Source: Hamiltosporidium magnivora (lineage: Eukaryota > Microsporidia > Dubosqiidae). From it: a DNA stretch of 15,586 nt. Shown piece after piece: positions 1 through 8,483 of the stretch. Where the stretch lies: NCBI GenBank assembly GCA_004325065.1, contig PITI01000268.1, positions 1 through 15,586 of the forward strand. Reading direction: 5' to 3'. Position 1 is the stretch's first letter. Each line of letters begins with the position of its first letter. The notes under the pieces are model-generated. The model made no database searches. It was not told the origin of the DNA and worked only from the letters and a program-made list of their open reading frames with translations. The position numbers were made by a program, and so were the translations under genes.

Positions 1-555
1 TTTAAGCTTCTTTCTCAGTGAATAATTAAATATTAAATACAAATCTATTATAAATTTATTGTGCGAATATTAAAAACATTTGGAGTTATTTTTTCTATTA
101 AGTCTATTAAATAAAAAAATTACTGAGGAGTTTTAGGTTAAAAAGTGTAAATTACCGAAAAAACATAACGAATATTTTTGATTTCTGATTGATTTTACTA
201 ACTTAAAATACAATAAATGTTAAATTTAAACTAATTATCCTGTTGTATTTGCAATACTTTTCTACATTTTATACTTTCACTATTGTAAGTTTTTTAAACA
301 AATATAAACAAAATATTTATTCTTATCGCTTCACAAAGATCTTCAAATATAAATACAATCATGTAATAATAAAAATCACTTTTGACAACAAATTCGGTTT
401 CATATATTAAATCTCTATCATTTAATCAATTTGTGTCTTTATGTTTTAATAAGGAATACTGACAGGTATTTTAACAAGAATGAAACATTGCACCAAACGC
501 TTTCTATAAAAAATTTTGCATCATACCTGTAATACCACGTTTTTTTGTAAATAAA
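1..555. other. A+T-rich non-coding flank upstream of first mannosyltransferase
   Basis: I see no gene here on either strand; stops are dense in all frames and there is no recognisable RNA motif. A TATAAAA string at 505-511, about 45-50 bases before the start codon at 556, could be a core promoter, but such strings are common by chance in DNA this rich in A and T. No CCC- or GGG-type microsporidian start motif precedes the 556 start. Confidence 0.6.
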
Positions 556-1539
556 ATGTTAAAAATATTATTTTATTTATTACAGATCGTATGTTCAAAA
601 GAAAATGCAGTCATTTTAGTTCTTTGTAGAAATAGCGATCTAAAAGAAATCAAGAAGACGATAATTAACTTTGAAGATACCTTTAACAAACAATACAACT
701 ATCCCTATGTATTTCTAAACGATAGAGTTTTTACCGAGGAATTTAAAAACGGTATAAAAGAAGTTACATCTAGTTTGGTAGAATTCGGACAAGTTTCATC
801 TAAAGATTGGAATCCCCCACCGTGGATAGACATGGAAAAGGTTAAATATGGAATAGAAAAAATGAAAAAAACCAATGTTCCGTATGCAGATTCACTTTCA
901 TATAGAAACATGTGTAGGTTTTTTTCCGGTTTTTTTTATAGACATCCATTGGTTCAAAAATACGATTTTTACTGGAGATTAGAACCAGGTGTAACGTATT
1001 ACTGCTATTTAGACTTCGATCCATTTAAATTCATGAGAGAAAAAAATAAACTTTACGGATTCGTCATCACAATGGTAGATTTTCTAGAATCGATTCCAAC
1101 TCTCTGGCAAACAACATCAGAATACTTACATTTTTACGAAAATTATCTTCCCAATATTTTTATAGAAAGTTTTATTTTCGATGAAAATTTAAATTATAAC
1201 GGCTGCCATTTCTGGTCAAACTTTGAAATTGCCTCTTTTCAAATGTATAGAAATACAACATACCAGACATATTTTGATTGGTTAGATAGATCAGGCGGTT
1301 TCTACTATGAAAGATGGGGAGATGCACCTGTGCATTCATTAGCAGCATGTCTTTTTCTCGGAAGAGATAAAATACACTTTTTTAATAATATCGGATATAA
1401 ACACGGTAGTTTTATACATTGTCCGCCACAAGAAATACATAGTTATAGATGTACATGTAAACCTGAAAAATCTATGAGTTTCAAAATGGATTATTCGTGT
1501 CTTAAAAATTATTTATACGAAATAAAATATTTATCATAA
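556..1539 (+). CDS. GT15 (Kre2/Mnt1/Ktr family) alpha-1,2-mannosyltransferase, paralogue 1
   Basis: A 327-residue protein covering essentially the whole GT15 catalytic domain. Members move mannose from GDP-mannose onto O-linked (and in yeast also N-linked) chains in the Golgi. Visible family blocks: YPYVFLND (49-56), SYRNMCRFFSGFFYRHP (115-131), YWRLEPG (139-145), the NGCHFWSNFEIA block (215-226), GGFYYERWGDAPVHS (247-261) and a cysteine-rich tail. By analogy with yeast Kre2, the Glu of EPG and His260 should bind the metal, and Glu224 in NFEIA is the proposed catalytic acid; all are present. Residues 1-14 are a short hydrophobic leader, with no basic cytosolic tail and almost no stem, whereas yeast Kre2 has roughly 100 residues there (442 in all). 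It is therefore either a cleaved secretory protein or a minimal signal-anchor. The start is the only ATG that keeps this leader. The stop lies inside a CATAAAT string. It is closer to the 6779 paralogue than to the 4813 one (shared NKQYNYPYVFLND). Confidence 0.93.
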   Translation: MLKILFYLLQIVCSKENAVILVLCRNSDLKEIKKTIINFEDTFNKQYNYPYVFLNDRVFTEEFKNGIKEVTSSLVEFGQVSSKDWNPPPWIDMEKVKYGIEKMKKTNVPYADSLSYRNMCRFFSGFFYRHPLVQKYDFYWRLEPGVTYYCYLDFDPFKFMREKNKLYGFVITMVDFLESIPTLWQTTSEYLHFYENYLPNIFIESFIFDENLNYNGCHFWSNFEIASFQMYRNTTYQTYFDWLDRSGGFYYERWGDAPVHSLAACLFLGRDKIHFFNNIGYKHGSFIHCPPQEIHSYRCTCKPEKSMSFKMDYSCLKNYLYEIKYLS

Positions 1540-1909
1540 ATTTTTGTAAAATTGCCAATCAAGATTCTTTATGATTTAAAAGACTAAATTACTTTGTTAT
1601 TTTAAAATATAATCCTATTAATGAACCCTTCATAAATTATTCTACCTTCTATTGCTTTAGCAACAATAATTTAATTGTACTCCCCTGAATATTCTCTATT
1701 ATTTAATTATCTTAAATCTATCTATTCTTCAATTGTTTTATTATCTATTGGGTATGAAATATTTACCGCCTAAATATTTATTTACAATATATCTATTAAC
1801 ACAGAACCATATCTTATTCTCAAACCTCTATTAAGGCATAACCACTATGTTTTCTATTAAAATCTGTAAATAAAACATTTTTCTATTCAATTTCCATCCT
1901 CTAATCTTT
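1540..1909. other. Intergenic spacer
   Basis: A 370-base A+T-rich spacer between the first mannosyltransferase and the candidate Sec20 gene. I see no open frame, tandem repeat or structured RNA. It is slightly richer in C on the plus strand than the DNA after 2500, with several short pyrimidine runs. Confidence 0.6.
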
Positions 1910-1916
1910 ACCCTCA
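1910..1916 (+). promoter_or_regulatory. CCC-type microsporidian start-proximal motif
   Basis: The sequence ACCCTCA directly abuts the ATG at 1917. Microsporidian genes, especially highly expressed ones, often carry a CCC- or GGG-like motif a few bases before the start codon, with very short 5' leaders. Its presence supports this ATG as the true start. A run of three C residues stands out in this A+T-rich background, though one instance alone could be chance. Confidence 0.55.
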
Positions 1917-2504
1917 ATGGAAGACTTTACTATCGATAATTTGTTAGTTCAAAAGAAATTTAAAAATGAAAAGGATTTAAAAGAATACGCTTTAAACATC
2001 CGTAGGTCAATACAAGACTACGAAATATTTTTATATGAAAATGACAAGTATTCAAACAAAGAAGAAGAAAAAATAAAAGAAATGAGAAAAAGATTATCAG
2101 AATATATAACAATAACAACCAAAAATATAAAAAACACGCCCAAAGAGGAAATAAAAGAAGAACATAAAGAAATATTTGAGACGGTTAAACTTGTAGCGCG
2201 ACAAGTAACCAAAGCAGATGTAAATACACAGTTATTAGAAAAAAGTACTTTAAAACTTAAAGGACTGAATTATTCTAACAAAGAAATTGAAAGAGAAATA
2301 CAAAATACAAGAAATAATATACTTAGAAGTAAAAAAGAAGAAAGAAAAGAAATTATATGTTTAATTATAGGATTTCTTGTATTTATTGGTGTTTGTTTTT
2401 ATATTATACTTGATAGACTTCATGTTGCTAAATTTATTGTATTTTTAATAAGAAATTGTTTATTTCGTCTAAATAATGTACCGAATAGATCAGATGAGAC
2501 ATAA
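1917..2504 (+). CDS. Tail-anchored coiled-coil protein, candidate Sec20/BNIP1-type SNARE
   Basis: A 195-residue, strongly charged helical protein with one clear transmembrane segment at about 146-165 (IICLIIGFLVFIGVCFYIIL) and no signal peptide. The layout is that of the Sec20 family, Q-SNAREs for Golgi-to-ER retrograde fusion: an N-terminal helical region, a SNARE-like helix (about 87-142), the membrane anchor, then a short luminal tail. The segment VARQV (93-97) matches the MAQQV-type motif of animal BNIP1. From there to the membrane segment my recollected BNIP1 sequence aligns without gaps over about 55 residues, sharing an N at 118 and a basic stretch before the anchor; the Arg just after the anchor (DRL, 166-168) is also shared. 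Overall identity is low. The C-terminus (NRSDET) lacks the HDEL of yeast Sec20, and a second hydrophobic stretch (169-184) follows the anchor. Alternatives are another Qb/Qc SNARE or an unrelated tail-anchored coiled coil. The start is supported by the CCC motif. Secretory-pathway enzymes flank it. Confidence 0.68.
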   Translation: MEDFTIDNLLVQKKFKNEKDLKEYALNIRRSIQDYEIFLYENDKYSNKEEEKIKEMRKRLSEYITITTKNIKNTPKEEIKEEHKEIFETVKLVARQVTKADVNTQLLEKSTLKLKGLNYSNKEIEREIQNTRNNILRSKKEERKEIICLIIGFLVFIGVCFYIILDRLHVAKFIVFLIRNCLFRLNNVPNRSDET

Positions 2505-2590
2505 ATATTAAAATTTTTACTTTCCTATCTTATAAATTTTATATTTATCATAAATTAATGAGCAAGATTTATTTCTTAAAATCTTTTATT

Positions 2591-2987
2591 TTATTTTCTA
2601 TCTTATTGATCCATTATATCTTAATCAGGATTTAACTCAAAAATCTATAATTTATTTTAAAGATTGTTTTATTTTCTATCTTATTGATCCATTATATCTT
2701 AATCAGGATTTAACTCAAGAATCTATAATTTATTTTAAAGATTATTTCATTTTCTATCTTATTGATCCATTATATCTTAATCAGGATTTAACTCAAGAAT
2801 CTATAATTTATTTTAAAGATTATTTCATTTTCTATCTTATTGATCCATTATATTTTAATCAGGATTTAACTCAAAAATCTATAATTTATTTTAAAGATTA
2901 TTTCATTTTCTATCTTATTGATCCATTATATTTTAATCAGGATTTAACTCAAAAATCTATAATTTATTTTAAAGATTGTTTTATTTC
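2591..2987. repeat. 78-bp tandem repeat array, about five copies
   Basis: The marker GATCCATTATAT (ATT in the last two copies) recurs with its first base at 2608, 2686, 2764, 2842 and 2920, exactly 78 bases apart each time. The units are almost identical: differences are single substitutions such as ATATCTTAATC versus ATATTTTAATC, CAAAAATC versus CAAGAATC, and GATTGTTTTATT versus GATTATTTCATT. Outer edges are approximate, since flanking DNA shares the same A+T-rich character. The period is a multiple of three, but stops interrupt every frame, so it is not coding. It starts about 85 bases after the candidate Sec20 stop codon. Confidence 0.97.
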
Positions 2988-4111
2988 TAAATTTCATTTT
3001 TTAATATTTACATATTTTATCTCTTATAATATATTTCTTCAATCAACATTAAATAAATTAAAAAAAATATAAATTTATTGCAAATTAGATTAATAAAAGA
3101 ATTTTAGATAGGAAGGATGAAGTTTTGATTTAAAGATTTTTTTACCTTAAAAAATACATTTAGTGTATTAAGAATTAATGGTAGAAACAATGATATCCTA
3201 ATAAATTAAAAATAATATTTATTTAAATTATAGTAAATAGAATATAATTTATATTAATTTTGAGTTTTTTACTGTAGGAATACTTTATTTCTAATACATA
3301 CTTTTAATTTTTGGTATAAATTTTGTAAATAGAAATGCTTACAAAATTTATTTTATTAAAATTTTATTTCTTAAAAATTACTTTGGTTGGGAACAGGTCT
3401 AATTTTACTTTGAGAATTACTTTAAAATGAACAAAATTATTTTATATTCGTATATGAGATAATACATTTAAGAATTTTTGATGAGATATACTAATATGTA
3501 TTTTATAATTAAATCAGCTCCAAAATCCGTATTTAAATACATGAATAACATCTGGTAAAAAAAATCAAAGGATAAACGACATATAAACCAAAATAATATC
3601 ATGTGGAAACCATGAACTATTATTAGAAACAAGTAAGTTAGACAAATACTTTTTTTATAAAAAAAATATAAATTAACTTCAATAATTAGTTTCTAAATTT
3701 TTAAATTTAAAATTTTCTTGTTTATCTGGTGAAGTAGATTTGTAAATGTGTACAATCTACAAAGCAAAAGCTTATTTTAATATATTTATTTACTTATAAG
3801 AAAAATATAAATCCAGAGGAACTATTGAAAGAAAGCATTAGAATAAATATTCTATAATCTATACTAATTAAAACTTTTCTTAATATTTCTACTCATTTTA
3901 TTTTATTATTCTTTAAATCATAGTTGATTTTTAATACAATGTTGGATAATAATACAAATACAATTAAATAAAATTTAAGACATTTAAACATATATTATTC
4001 TATTACAATAAAACTACTAAGTACTTGAATTTATTTTAGTCTGATAGGAATTCAAAAGAAATTTATAAAAAGTTTATTTATTGAATTAAAAATTTATTTT
4101 TAAAAAAATAA
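2988..4111. other. Long A+T-rich intergenic stretch
   Basis: About 1.1 kb without a supportable gene. It is rich in A and T runs and short ATTTAT-type words. I found no tRNA-like arms, no conserved protein motif and no clear tandem repeat beyond simple A+T content. Confidence 0.55.
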
Positions 4112-4395
4112 AAAAAGTTTTACTACCTGAGTAAAATATTTAGTGTGGAAAGAAGATGTCCAAATTTAAAACTATCTGATTGTGAATGTGTGAGTGAAAT
4201 TGTTGTTAAAATCGATGTTGATATTTTAGTGTGATATAAACCACATTAAATCTATAGGAAATCCCTTATAATCCCGAGTTACAACTGATTAAAAGAGAAA
4301 GTGGAAAATTCGCTGTTTTTAATACTGGACACCGAAAGGTAAAAGAGGAAATGAATAAATATGTAAGTAAAATATTTCCATTTAAAATTATTTAG
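4112..4395 (+). pseudogene. Possible decayed coding remnant, family unknown
   Basis: Two short open segments stand out because their translations are mixed rather than Asn/Lys/Ile-dominated. One runs 4112-4231 and includes CPNLKLSDCECVSEIVVK. The second, in another frame, runs 4258-4395 and includes KRESGKFAVFNTGHRKVKEE. If they were one gene, a frameshift and loss of sequence at about 4232-4257 would separate them. Neither begins with a convincing start codon and I recognise no family. This may be no more than a chance lapse in stop codons. Confidence 0.25.
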
Positions 4396-4439
4396 AACCG
4401 AAAATTAACCTTGAAATCATAAGATTTTGTGAAATAATG

Positions 4440-4625
4440 GCTATTTCTTATAAATGAAAGATATTTTAGATATGAATATTTCTTATAAAAATGAAATATA
4501 TTTTAGCTCTGTTTATTTCTTTAAACAGATAAAATATTAACTAGACTTAATATTTCTTTAGAAATTTTAAATGTTTTATAGATATAAATATTTCTTTAAC
4601 TACAAAAAATATTAAATAGATCTAA
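4440..4625. repeat. Degenerate 35-38-bp tandem repeat
   Basis: The word TATTTCT recurs at 4442, 4477, 4514, 4551 and 4589, spaced 35 to 38 bases apart. Between copies, variants of AGATATTTTAGATATGA and AAATATTAAATAGAT are seen. Units have diverged heavily, so the array is older or less homogenised than the 78-bp array upstream. It ends about 190 bases before the second mannosyltransferase. Confidence 0.55.
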
Positions 4626-4740
4626 ATTTTAATTAAATTATTTCTATTTATAATATTATTGATGATTATAATTTTGATTTTACAATTCATCAAATTGTTT
4701 TATCTGTGTTTAAGATTTAAAACGAAACAAATGTGTTTTT

Positions 4741-4748
4741 TATATAAA
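4741..4748 (+). promoter_or_regulatory. TATA-like element before second mannosyltransferase
   Basis: TATATAAA lies about 65-72 bases upstream of the ATG at 4813. A roughly similar TATATAAT string precedes the third paralogue by about 75 bases. Both could be core promoter elements, but background A+T content makes this weak. Confidence 0.25.
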
Positions 4749-4812
4749 ATACAAGGAACATAAATCTTTTAAAAATTATTTTGTAAACGAAATATAAACA
4801 AAGAAAAATAAT

Positions 4813-5853
4813 ATGTTTTTATTGCTTTTTACGTTTTATTTTGTAATATATTTGGGTAAAGAAAATGCGGTAATAATCGTTTTAAGCAAAAATGACGAAT
4901 TAGAGAAGATTTTAAAGTGTTTGAATACGTTTGAAAGAATGTTTAATTCAAAATATAGGTATCCGTATGTGTTTTTTAATGATAGTGAATTTAGTGAGGA
5001 GTATAAAAATAAGATTAGAGATGTGATTTCATCAACGGTTGAGTTTGGTTTGTTGAGTAGTGAAGAATGGGGAGTGCCTGGTTTTATTGATAATGAGAAA
5101 ATGTTTAGAAAAATACGTGAGATGAAAAAGAAGAATATTAAATATGGTGGTTTACTTTCTTATAGAAAGATGTGTAGGTTTTATTCAGGTTTCTTCTATA
5201 GAAATGAGTTGGTAGCCAAGTATGATTATTATTGGAGAATTGAACCTGATATCGAATTTTTTTGTGAAATCAAATACGATCCTTTTTTATTTGTGAAGAA
5301 TACTAATAAGAAATACGGATTTGTGATCTCAGTTATTGAGATTATGGAAACTGTTCCTACGTTATGGAATGCTGTTTCCGATTTTATAGAAGTATACGAC
5401 AAAAAATATCCAAATTACAAAATGAAAGAAAGAATGAAGAATATTAAGAATAAAGATAAAGACGGAGATAATTATAAAGATGATTATGGAAATTTAAGGT
5501 TTGTGACTGATGGGCATGGATTCAATGGGTGTCATTTTTGGTCAAATTTTGAAATTGCTGCTTTTGATTTCTTCCGAAGTAAAATTTATTCGGATTTTTT
5601 TAACTTTTTAGATCGTAAAGGTGGTTTCTTCTACGAAAGATGGGGAGATGCTCCGATACATTCGATTGCTGTAAGTTTATTTCTTAAGAAAAACGAAATT
5701 CATTTTTTTGGCGACATAGGATATTACCATCCGCCTGTAACTTATTGTCCCAGTTTTAAACAAAACTCATTGTGTAAGTGTGACAGAGAAAAATCTTTTA
5801 ATTATAAACGGAAAACTTGCCTCGATAAACTTGAAATAAAACAATATCTATAA
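4813..5853 (+). CDS. GT15 (Kre2/Mnt1/Ktr family) mannosyltransferase, divergent paralogue 2
   Basis: A 346-residue GT15 protein, the longest of the three. Family blocks in order: YPYVFFND (50-57), SYRKMCRFYSGFFYRNEL (116-133), YWRIEPD (140-146), the NGCHFWSNFEIAA block (238-250), GGFFYERWGDAPIHS (270-284) and the C-terminal cysteines (CP at 312-313, CKC at 321-323, C336). Residues 1-14 are a hydrophobic leader with no stem. Two features set it apart. The EPG triplet is EPD here (144-146), beside the expected metal-binding Glu. And a lysine- and aspartate-rich insertion (about 203-233) sits just before the catalytic NFEIA block, where the paralogues have a short loop. The proposed catalytic Glu247 and metal-binding His283 are kept, so it is probably active, perhaps with altered acceptor use. 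By eye it uses G-ending codons more often than its paralogues. AATAAA overlaps the stop codon. Confidence 0.92.
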   Translation: MFLLLFTFYFVIYLGKENAVIIVLSKNDELEKILKCLNTFERMFNSKYRYPYVFFNDSEFSEEYKNKIRDVISSTVEFGLLSSEEWGVPGFIDNEKMFRKIREMKKKNIKYGGLLSYRKMCRFYSGFFYRNELVAKYDYYWRIEPDIEFFCEIKYDPFLFVKNTNKKYGFVISVIEIMETVPTLWNAVSDFIEVYDKKYPNYKMKERMKNIKNKDKDGDNYKDDYGNLRFVTDGHGFNGCHFWSNFEIAAFDFFRSKIYSDFFNFLDRKGGFFYERWGDAPIHSIAVSLFLKKNEIHFFGDIGYYHPPVTYCPSFKQNSLCKCDREKSFNYKRKTCLDKLEIKQYL

Positions 5854-5857
5854 TAAA
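5852..5857 (+). terminator. Polyadenylation signal overlapping stop codon
   Basis: AATAAA begins inside the TAA stop codon at 5851-5853. Microsporidian transcripts often have very short 3' leaders with the polyadenylation signal at or over the stop codon, which fits. The hexamer is frequent by chance in this DNA. Confidence 0.4.
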
Positions 5858-6778
5858 TATTTGAAAGTTATCAAATCAAATATTTTAAAATGTTTAAAAG
5901 TTAGAATATAAAAGCATTTTGTGATAAATAATAAAAAATTAAAATTAAACTAAACATTTAATAAAAATATTATATATTGCATTAGAATATAATAAACATG
6001 GTACTTGTAATTGGGCTTAGTAATATTTTTATATTCAAAGACAGTTTAAATAAATCTATAACGTACTACAACAACAATTAATTATTTACAATAATTGTTA
6101 ATAATATTCTTTTAAATGTAATATGTTGAGAAGAAAACCACAAATTAAATTATTTTCATGTATTTCGTTTAATTTAAAAAATAAAATAAATTATAAATTA
6201 TATTTTATATAAAACCTATTATTAATCAAAGAAATTCAGTATTTTTAAAAACTAAGTTTGATTGTTTAGAAGCTGCACCTTTTAATACTTTAAATATTTC
6301 CGTTGCAAAAGACAAAAATATTTAAATAAACGTTTCGACAATAAAAAAAAACATTTTTAAAGGTTTAAATAATATAAAACCAGATAGATATTAGTTTATT
6401 AAAATATGTTTTAAATATAAATTTAATCTGTGGTTCTAAATATAGAATTTTAATTAATTTAAGACCCTGGTAATTAATTTATTGTAATCCAATATCTTAA
6501 TTAAATTACAATAGTAGTAATTTTATAATTTACAAAAAAATTAAAAATAGGATTCGTTTTAAAACTTTGCTATGACCATAATTAATTTTAGAAACAAATA
6601 ACTAAAAACAAAAAGAACTTTTTTCACAAAATCAATAAAAAAATCTGAAAACTAAATTTTATAAACAAATTAAAAAAAATGGAAAATATTGTTTTTTTAA
6701 AATATATAATACAATGTATCAAACATTTATGGTTATTTTAACAGAAAAAAAATAATTGAAACAAAAAATAAACAAATT
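5854..6778. other. Intergenic spacer between mannosyltransferase paralogues 2 and 3
   Basis: About 925 bases of A+T-rich sequence with stops in all frames. I see no RNA gene, repeat array or transposon remnant. A/T homopolymer runs grow more frequent toward the start codon at 6779. Confidence 0.6.
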
Positions 6779-7747
6779 ATGTTTCTTCTTTTGTATTTTA
6801 TTTTACAGATACTTACCAAAGAGAATGCCGTGATAGTAATTCTATGTAGAAATGAAGAGATGAACCAAATAAGTGAAAGTATAAAGAACTTTGAAGAAAT
6901 ATTTAACAAGCAGTATAATTATCCGTACGTTTTTTTAAATGACAATGATTTTACCGAAGAATTCAAATCAAAGATTAAAAGTGTTGTTAGTTCAACAGTA
7001 GAATTTGGTAAAATAAATTATCCAATGTGGGGACCACCTAAACATATAAATATGGATAAAGCAAAAGAAAATATGAAATCTTTAGAAAGCCAAAATATAA
7101 TTTATGGCGGTTCTCTATCGTACAGAAATATGTGTAGATTTTTTTCAGGATATTTTTATAGGCACGACTTAGTTAAAAAGTACGATTATTACTGGAGAAT
7201 AGAACCTGGTGTTAAATTTTTTTGTAAGATGAATTATGATCCATTTAAGTTTTTAAGAGAATCCAAAAAAGAATATGGATTCGTAATTACGATTAGAGAA
7301 TATATGCAGACAATACCCACACTATGGGATGCGACTAAAGAGTTCCTGTCTTTACACAGAAATAAAATTAATATACCTGTTTTGGATTTTATATTTAACG
7401 ACGATTTATCATATAACGGATGTCATTTTTGGTCAAATTTTGAAATTGCCGCATTCTCTTTTTTTAGATCAGATATATACCAAAAATACTTCGATTTTTT
7501 AGATTCTAAAGGTGGATTCTATTATGAAAGATGGGGCGATGCCCCAATCCATTCACTAGCTGCTAATTTGTTTTTAGGAAAAGATAAAATACATTTTTTT
7601 GAAGACATAGGATATGAACACCCACCATATCAACACTGCCCCAAATCACCTTCTAGATTAACGGAATGTACCTGCACGCCAAATAATTCAATAGATATGG
7701 CCCAGTACTCCTGTTTAAAAGAATACTTCGTCAGTTTTTTAAAATAA
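6779..7747 (+). CDS. GT15 (Kre2/Mnt1/Ktr family) alpha-1,2-mannosyltransferase, paralogue 3
   Basis: A 322-residue GT15 catalytic domain behind a 13-residue hydrophobic leader (MFLLLYFILQILT). Family blocks: NYPYVFLND (47-55), SYRNMCRFFSGYFYRHD (114-130), YWRIEPG (138-144), the NGCHFWSNFEIAA block (213-225), GGFYYERWGDAPIHS (245-259), then IHFFEDIGYEHPPYQHCP (271-288), which is very close to yeast Kre2. The proposed catalytic Glu222, metal-binding Glu142 and His258 are all present. The C-terminal cysteine pattern (C287, C297, C299, C312) is shared with paralogue 1 and probably forms disulfides, which suits a luminal enzyme. No stem or cytosolic tail is visible. It is the most canonical of the three and pairs with paralogue 1. 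The stop codon lies inside AATAAA. Confidence 0.94.
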   Translation: MFLLLYFILQILTKENAVIVILCRNEEMNQISESIKNFEEIFNKQYNYPYVFLNDNDFTEEFKSKIKSVVSSTVEFGKINYPMWGPPKHINMDKAKENMKSLESQNIIYGGSLSYRNMCRFFSGYFYRHDLVKKYDYYWRIEPGVKFFCKMNYDPFKFLRESKKEYGFVITIREYMQTIPTLWDATKEFLSLHRNKINIPVLDFIFNDDLSYNGCHFWSNFEIAAFSFFRSDIYQKYFDFLDSKGGFYYERWGDAPIHSLAANLFLGKDKIHFFEDIGYEHPPYQHCPKSPSRLTECTCTPNNSIDMAQYSCLKEYFVSFLK

Positions 7748-7748
7748 A
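7743..7748 (+). terminator. Polyadenylation signal overlapping stop codon
   Basis: AATAAA spans the TAA stop codon (7745-7747) of the third mannosyltransferase, the same arrangement as at the second. It implies a near-zero 3' untranslated region if used. Confidence 0.4.
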
Positions 7749-8483
7749 TCATTCAATTTCATAATAAGAGTATGTAAAAGATTTACTTACTCGTTGGTTT
7801 TTTTCATTGTTCAAAATAAAAATTTTTTGTTAAGTTTTTTAAAATTTATTTACATTCAAGAATGATTTAATCTTCTTATATATTATAAATATAAATTTAT
7901 ACACACACACTTTCAATAGAATAAAAAGTTGTTTACAGCAAATATTTTGAGTTTTACAGTTCATAAAAAAAACCTATTTTTTCGTAAGACTAGGCTTAAA
8001 ATTAAAATTAATATCATGAAACTATTTTTTAAATAAACAGTTGCGAAATATATTTATGTTAAAAATATCTAAGTCTGCAAATATTAATTTCTTAAATAAA
8101 ACATAAAAAGTAATAGTAAGCAGTAGTTTTTTTAAAAAAAATAAATTATTATCGATTTCAACCATGTTTTTGAAAATACAACTGTATAACAATCATTAGA
8201 TTTCAAAGATATGATACTTTGAATTTTTATCAAAATCTTTTTATTTGAATTGAAGCACGGTAAACACCATTTTAAAGTAGCAGTATACCAACTGTTACAA
8301 TTTAAGTGAACGACTAATTTTTTTATAAAAGATTTAAAATCATGTCGTTAATATGTTTCCAAACCAATTTTGTTCTATCTAATAGCTTTTAATTATGAAA
8401 GACTTAAGAACCGATATTAAAATATTTTTTTTTGTAGATTTTTTTTATAAAAAAGTAAAAAATAAAAATTTAATTCTCTTCTA
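7749..8483. other. A+T-rich intergenic spacer
   Basis: I see no gene. The stretch consists of A/T runs with a short ACACACAC microsatellite near 7902-7910. A change to less A+T-rich sequence occurs near 8484. Confidence 0.6.

Noticed and set aside
547..585. A 39-base GTAAAT...TTACAG intron-like stretch across the start of the first mannosyltransferase
   Set aside because: There is no upstream ATG exon to join, and the third paralogue has the same TTACAG because both encode Leu-Gln-Ile in the leader. The unspliced ATG at 556 gives a sensible hydrophobic leader.
705..1024. Two minus-strand frames inside the first mannosyltransferase, and 2018-2212 inside the candidate Sec20 gene
   Set aside because: They are shadows of strongly supported plus-strand genes.
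2591..2987. 78-bp array as a CRISPR
   Set aside because: Whole units are repeated with no variable spacers, there are no cas genes, and the context is eukaryotic.
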